Assembly: GCA_902465155.1 (NCBI GenBank)
Contig: CABQLY010000012.1
Span: 1 to 64,000, forward strand
Source: an uncultured Oscillospiraceae bacterium
GTDB lineage: Bacteria > Bacillota > Clostridia > Oscillospirales > Acutalibacteraceae
Direction: 5' to 3'
DNA length: 64,000 bases
Position numbers and translations under genes: made by a program. This document shows positions 60,520 to 64,000 of the stretch, piece by piece. Under the pieces are notes generated by a model. It had not been told where the DNA came from and made no database searches. It worked only from the letters and a program-made list of their open reading frames with translations. Position 1 is the first letter of the stretch; every line of letters starts with the position of its first letter.

Positions 60520-61587
60520 ATGAACAATAAGGTTTTAGTTGGTATGAGCGGCGGGGTAGACAGCTCGGTGGCGGCGGCCCTTTTAATGGACGCCGGCTAC
60601 ACCGTGAGCGGGGTTACGCTGCGCCTGGTTTCTGAGGAGCCGCAGGACCCAACCGCCCGGGTGTGCTGCTCGCTAAGCGAGGTAGAAAGCGCCCGCTCGG
60701 TTTGCGACCGCTTAGGGCTGCGGCACTATGTTTTTAATTTTACCGAGCCGTTTGAGCAGTGCGTGGTAGAAAAATTTGTGCAAAGCTACTTAAACGGGCA
60801 AACCCCTAACCCGTGTATTGACTGTAACCGATATATAAAGTTTAAAGAAATGTTAAACCGGGCCACGCTGCTGGAGATGGACCACATTGCCACCGGCCAC
60901 TACGCCCGGGTGCAAAAAAGCGGTGGCCGTTACCTGCTGCAAAAGGCGGCCGACGGCAGTAAAGACCAAACCTATGTGCTTTACAGCTTAACCCAGCAGC
61001 AGCTGGCACACACCCTGTTTCCCTTAGGGGGGCTTACCAAAAAGCAGGTGCGGCAAATTGCCGCCGAAAAGGGCTTTCAAAACGCCCAAAAGCCCGACAG
61101 CCAAGACATTTGCTTTGTGCCCGACGGCGATTACGCCGCGTTTATTGAGCGGCGGCTGGGCCACCCTTACCCGCAGGGCGATTTTGTAGATGAAGCCGGC
61201 AAGGTAATTGGCCGGCACCGCGGCGCCATTCGCTACACCATTGGCCAGCGGCGCGGGCTTGGCATGGGCTTTGGCAAGCACATGTATGTGCTGCAAAAAA
61301 ACACGGCCGAAAACCGGGTAACCTTAGGGGAGGAAGGCGGCCTGTTTAAAACCCGCGTTTTAGTGCGGGATTTTAACCCCATTGCGGTAGAGCGGCTAAC
61401 CGCGCCGGTGCAGTGTACCGGCAAGCTGCGTTACAGCCAAAGGGAGGCCGCCTGCACCCTGCACCCGGTAGACGAAACAACCGTTTTGGCCGAATTTGCC
61501 GAGCCGCAGCGCGCCGTAACGGCTGGGCAGGCCGCCGTGTTTTACAGTGCCGAAACCGTGTTGGGCGGCGGAACCATTACCGGGTAA
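60520..61587 (+). CDS. mnmA: tRNA-specific 2-thiouridylase MnmA
   Basis: Introduces sulfur at U34 of tRNAs for Lys, Glu and Gln. It has 355 residues. The PP-loop ATPase motif GMSGGVDSSVAA is near residue 7. The two catalytic cysteines are in NPCIDCNRYIK and SQDICFV. Its product acts in the same tRNA position as MnmE and MnmG, which are encoded elsewhere in this window. It starts two bases after uxaC and has no strong ribosome site of its own. Confidence 0.97.
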   Translation: MNNKVLVGMSGGVDSSVAAALLMDAGYTVSGVTLRLVSEEPQDPTARVCCSLSEVESARSVCDRLGLRHYVFNFTEPFEQCVVEKFVQSYLNGQTPNPCIDCNRYIKFKEMLNRATLLEMDHIATGHYARVQKSGGRYLLQKAADGSKDQTYVLYSLTQQQLAHTLFPLGGLTKKQVRQIAAEKGFQNAQKPDSQDICFVPDGDYAAFIERRLGHPYPQGDFVDEAGKVIGRHRGAIRYTIGQRRGLGMGFGKHMYVLQKNTAENRVTLGEEGGLFKTRVLVRDFNPIAVERLTAPVQCTGKLRYSQREAACTLHPVDETTVLAEFAEPQRAVTAGQAAVFYSAETVLGGGTITG

Positions 61588-61774
61588 AGCCGCGTTTTGT
61601 TTTGCCGGCGCCCGGCAAAGCCCACAAGCAAAAAGCTAAAAGCCTGTTTTTTAGCGCTGCGGCGGTTAAACGGCTTGGCAGCTTTAAAATAACGCGGTTG
61701 CCGGCTTAAAATTTTTTAACCAATTTTTTGGGCAAAGGGGTACCCCCTTTGCAAAATACTTAGAGGTGAAAAGC

Positions 61775-62425
61775 TTGAAAGAGCAAATAAAAGCTACGCT
61801 GGCCGCACTGGCCGAAAACAATATGCAGCCGTACTACTGCGCCACCAAGGCCGAGGTTTTGGCGCAGGTAAAGGCGCTGCTTAAGCCCGGGCAAAGCATT
61901 GGCCTTGGCGGGTCGGAAACCTTAAAGCAAACCGGCGTGTTAGAGCTGGTTGCCCGCCCCGAGTACCGGCTGCAAAACCGTTACGCCCCCGGCCTTACCC
62001 GGGCCCAGGCGCTGGATGTTATGCGCCAAAGCTTTTTGGCCGATGTTTTTATTTGCTCGGCCAACGCCATTACGCAGCAGGGCGAGCTTTATAATGTAGA
62101 CGGCAACGGCAACCGTGTTTCGGCCATGATTTTTGGCCCTAAAAGCGTTATTGTGGTTGCCGGGGTTAACAAAATTGTGCCGGATCTTTCGGCCGCGGTG
62201 CAGCGGGTAAAGGCGGTTGCTGCCCCGCAAAACGCCAAGCGCCTAAGCTGCCAAACCCCCTGCGCCAAAACGGGGCAGTGCCTTGCGCTGCAGCAGGGTA
62301 AAACCGGCTTGTGCAGCGGCTGCAGCGCCCCGCAGCGCATTTGCAGCAGCTACACCGTGCTGGGCTGGCAGCAGCAAAAGGGCCGCATTAAGGTTATTTT
62401 GTGCGGCGAGGAGCTGGGCTATTAA
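61775..62425 (+). CDS. LUD-domain (lactate utilization-like) protein
   Basis: A 216-residue protein with a LUD domain (LutC/DUF162 type): GLGGSETLKQTGVLEL, the DVFICSANAITQQGELYNVDG segment and GPKSVIVVAGVNKIV. Such proteins include LutC of lactate oxidation, but here no lutA or lutB is adjacent. The C-terminal cysteines (CQTPCAKTGQC, CSGCSAPQRIC) could bind metal. The start is TTG with AGAGGTG six bases upstream; a GTG earlier lacks a site. A terminator follows. Confidence 0.85.
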   Translation: MKEQIKATLAALAENNMQPYYCATKAEVLAQVKALLKPGQSIGLGGSETLKQTGVLELVARPEYRLQNRYAPGLTRAQALDVMRQSFLADVFICSANAITQQGELYNVDGNGNRVSAMIFGPKSVIVVAGVNKIVPDLSAAVQRVKAVAAPQNAKRLSCQTPCAKTGQCLALQQGKTGLCSGCSAPQRICSSYTVLGWQQQKGRIKVILCGEELGY

Positions 62426-62521
62426 TTTTGGCTTTATTTTTGGCTTGGGCCGGCGGGCAAACACTGCATAAAGATAGGCTTTTGTTTTACCGCAGCGCAC
62501 GCAGCTCAACCGCCTAAAAGG

Positions 62522-62552
62522 GCAGGCAGCGGTTTTTTGCCTGCCGATTTTG
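62522..62552 (+). terminator. Terminator after the LUD gene
   Basis: GGCAGGCA (62522-62529) pairs with TGCCTGCC (62539-62546), followed by GATTTTG. Probable but with a short T run. Confidence 0.6.
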
Positions 62553-62587
62553 TAAGGTGCCGCCCTTACGGGTAAAAAAACGCAGCA

Positions 62588-62613
62588 CCGCCGCGGCAAT
62601 ATTGCCGCGGCGG
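62588..62613. repeat. Perfect 26-base GC palindrome between convergent genes
   Basis: CCGCCGCGGCAAT followed by its exact complement, ATTGCCGCGGCGG. On the minus strand seven T lie about eight bases beyond, so it may help end the ppa transcript. Confidence 0.75.
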
Positions 62614-62719
62614 CGCTTTGGTGTAACAATTCGTTAGCGGGCCGGTTTGGCCGGCTAACATTCTGCTTTGGGCAAGCCGTTTTGGGCTAAGCCCTTTTGC
62701 GCTTGCGCTTTGCAGTAGC

Positions 62720-63250
62720 TTAGGCGTTAAATTTTTGGTTGTAGCGGGCAATGCTGCGGTTAATAATTTCAATGGCCTCGGCGCGGCCTTTAATTTCGTC
62801 TACCGCGGTTGTTTTGCCCTCTAATTGCTTGTAAACCGAAAAAAAGTGCCGCATTTCATCAAACAAATGGCGGGGCAGCTCCTCAATGCTGTGGTAGGTG
62901 TTGTAGGTGGGGTCTTTAAACGGAATGGCAATAATTTTTTCGTCCTGCTCGCCGCTGTCTAACATGGTAAGCACCCCAATGGGGTAGCACTGTACCAGCA
63001 CCAGCGGGTCAATGGGCTCGTTGCAAAGCACCAGTACGTCCAGCGGGTCGCCGTCCTCCGAAAGGGTGCGGGGAATAAAGCCGTAGTTGGCTGGGTACTG
63101 CATGGAGGTGTACAAAATGCGGTCTAAAATAATGCAGCCGGTGGCTTTATCCAGCTCGTACTTTTTTTTGCTGCCCTTTTTAATTTCAATTACCGCCAAA
63201 AAGTCCTCGGTGGAAATGCGCTCGGGTGCAATATCGTGCCAAATGTTCAT
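62720..63250 (-). CDS. ppa: Inorganic pyrophosphatase, family I
   Basis: Hydrolyses pyrophosphate from biosynthetic reactions. It has 176 residues. Family I motifs: KYELDKATGCIILDRILYTS, NYGFIPRTLSEDGDPLDVLV (the metal-binding Asp cluster) and KDPTYN. Starts at ATG after AAAGGAGC. It is monocistronic, followed by the palindrome at 62588. Confidence 0.95.
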   Translation of the reverse strand: MNIWHDIAPERISTEDFLAVIEIKKGSKKKYELDKATGCIILDRILYTSMQYPANYGFIPRTLSEDGDPLDVLVLCNEPIDPLVLVQCYPIGVLTMLDSGEQDEKIIAIPFKDPTYNTYHSIEELPRHLFDEMRHFFSVYKQLEGKTTAVDEIKGRAEAIEIINRSIARYNQKFNA

Positions 63251-63440
63251 AATATGCTCCTTTTTTAAGTAATGCGGCCAAAGGGCTTTAGCCCTTTAAA
63301 GCCCGGCCAAAAATGCGGCGCTGAAAAATTGTGTGCCGGGTTGGCCGCTTTGGGGGCCGTTTACCCGGCTAAAGGTTTATTGGTTGGGGGTTGGCTGAGG
63401 CCGAGCTGCTGCGGTTTATTTAAACGAATGAATGAAAACT

Positions 63441-63466
63441 AAAGCCGGCAAGCTTGTGCCGGCTTT
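63441..63466 (-). terminator. Terminator of the CofE-like gene
   Basis: AAAGCCGGC and GCCGGCTTT flank a short loop. On the minus strand AGTTTTCATT follows. It lies just after the stop at 63479. Confidence 0.65.
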
Positions 63467-63478
63467 GGGGTTTAACTT

Positions 63479-64000
63479 TTACGCCTGCGGCTCGGCGGTA
63501 GGCTCTATGGCGTCGTCGGGCATTTTGCGGGCAATGGCAATGGGGGTCTGCTGGTCCGATTGATCTAACGGGTTATCGTGGAACATTTCGCGAACCTGCT
63601 CTACGGTAATATCGTTCGATTTACCTAAAACCTCGCAGCCAATGTCGTTGGTATCCATAATTACAACATAGCAGCCGGTGTGCTCGGCCAGCTCCTTGCA
63701 AACCTTATCCGGCTCCAGCGGGGCCATTTTGGCGTAGTGGTTGTAGGGGGGAATAACATATTCGCCCGGGCCGTCTATTGCGCGGGCTTTGGGGCCAACA
63801 ACATTGTAAAACACGCCCTTAATGCCAAACGGCTTGGTAACGGCGGCGCAAAAGCAGCCCAATAAAATGCGGAACACGCCGCAATCGCGCAGCGCTAATT
63901 CCATGGTCCAGGGGCTGCCAAGCCCAATGCCATAGGGCGATTTGGTAACAAACTTAACTAAAAATTTAGCCAGCCAGGAGGGCTTAATCTCGTCAATATC
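63479..64000 (-). CDS. Coenzyme F420 gamma-glutamyl ligase-like protein, partial
   Basis: The C-terminal 173 residues of a protein that continues past the right edge; the frame is open to 64000. It resembles the CofE (F420-0:gamma-glutamyl ligase) family: SPYGIGLGSPWTMELALRD, then GPKARAIDGPGEYVIPPYN and a VVIMDTNDIGCEVLG segment. Many Clostridia carry such homologues without making F420, so a different ligase role is likely. It is cut by the window edge; its N-terminus is not visible. Confidence 0.75.
   Translation of the reverse strand, partial: DIDEIKPSWLAKFLVKFVTKSPYGIGLGSPWTMELALRDCGVFRILLGCFCAAVTKPFGIKGVFYNVVGPKARAIDGPGEYVIPPYNHYAKMAPLEPDKVCKELAEHTGCYVVIMDTNDIGCEVLGKSNDITVEQVREMFHDNPLDQSDQQTPIAIARKMPDDAIEPTAEPQA

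Noticed and set aside
62588..62613. GC palindrome, considered as an attachment site or transposon end
   Set aside because: Single copy, no direct flanking duplication, no integrase or transposase gene nearby.

Overview
This window looks like the replication-origin region of a low-GC Gram-positive anaerobe, most likely a spore-forming gut Clostridium-type bacterium of the Oscillospirales (Ruminococcaceae or relatives). The evidence is the Firmicutes order dnaA-dnaN-S4-recF-remB-gyrB-gyrA, sporulation gene spoVAE, a dockerin-bearing secreted protein, an SPKTG sortase signal, a glycyl radical enzyme with its activase, a T-box, a PyrR attenuator and sigma-A type promoters with 17-base spacers. 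The assignment to order is inference. No tRNA, rRNA, CRISPR, phage or insertion sequence was seen.

Layout. 1-11.6 kb, plus strand: a structured element, the dnaA promoter, the origin with DnaA boxes between dnaA and dnaN, the replication/gyrase genes, a CPBP membrane protease with a repeat-rich tail, and tadA. 11.9-14.5 kb: a DUF2442/DUF4160 pair and a small XRE repressor facing a membrane protein across a promoter with twin operators. 15-19 kb: PyrR-attenuated uracil permease, glutamate dehydrogenase and a TetR regulator. 19-24 kb: a surface O-acylation cluster (DUF4358-SGNH lipoprotein, MBOAT, DHHW protein). 24-28.6 kb: an orphan OadB-type sodium-pump subunit plus a 48-residue OadG-like partner behind a yybP-ykoY (manganese) riboswitch, then a transglutaminase-dockerin protein and a wall-anchored small protein. 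28.9-38.2 kb, minus strand: parA-parB with three parS sites, serS, mnmE-mnmG-rsmG, a second ParB-like gene and spoVAE. 39-44 kb: glycyl radical enzyme, activase, divergent AraC, and LysR. 44-50 kb: a lipoprotein with a two-component system, DUF1385 and prmC. 50.9-58.6 kb: recA-recX, rimO-pgsA, and a T-box-controlled cysE-cysS-trmN6 operon. 59-64 kb: uxaC-mnmA, a LUD protein, ppa, and the end of a CofE-like gene.

The standout points are the manganese-type riboswitch placed before an orphan OadB/OadG-like pair, the uncharacterised glycyl radical enzyme unit with its dyad operators, and about ten intergenic spaces filled by short-period tandem repeats, each with its own unit. Similar local repetition occurs inside two proteins (the CPBP protease tail and the DUF1385 insert). 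The chromosome-partition/mnmEG block, which in Bacillus lies on the other side of dnaA, here sits about 30 kb downstream and points toward the origin.
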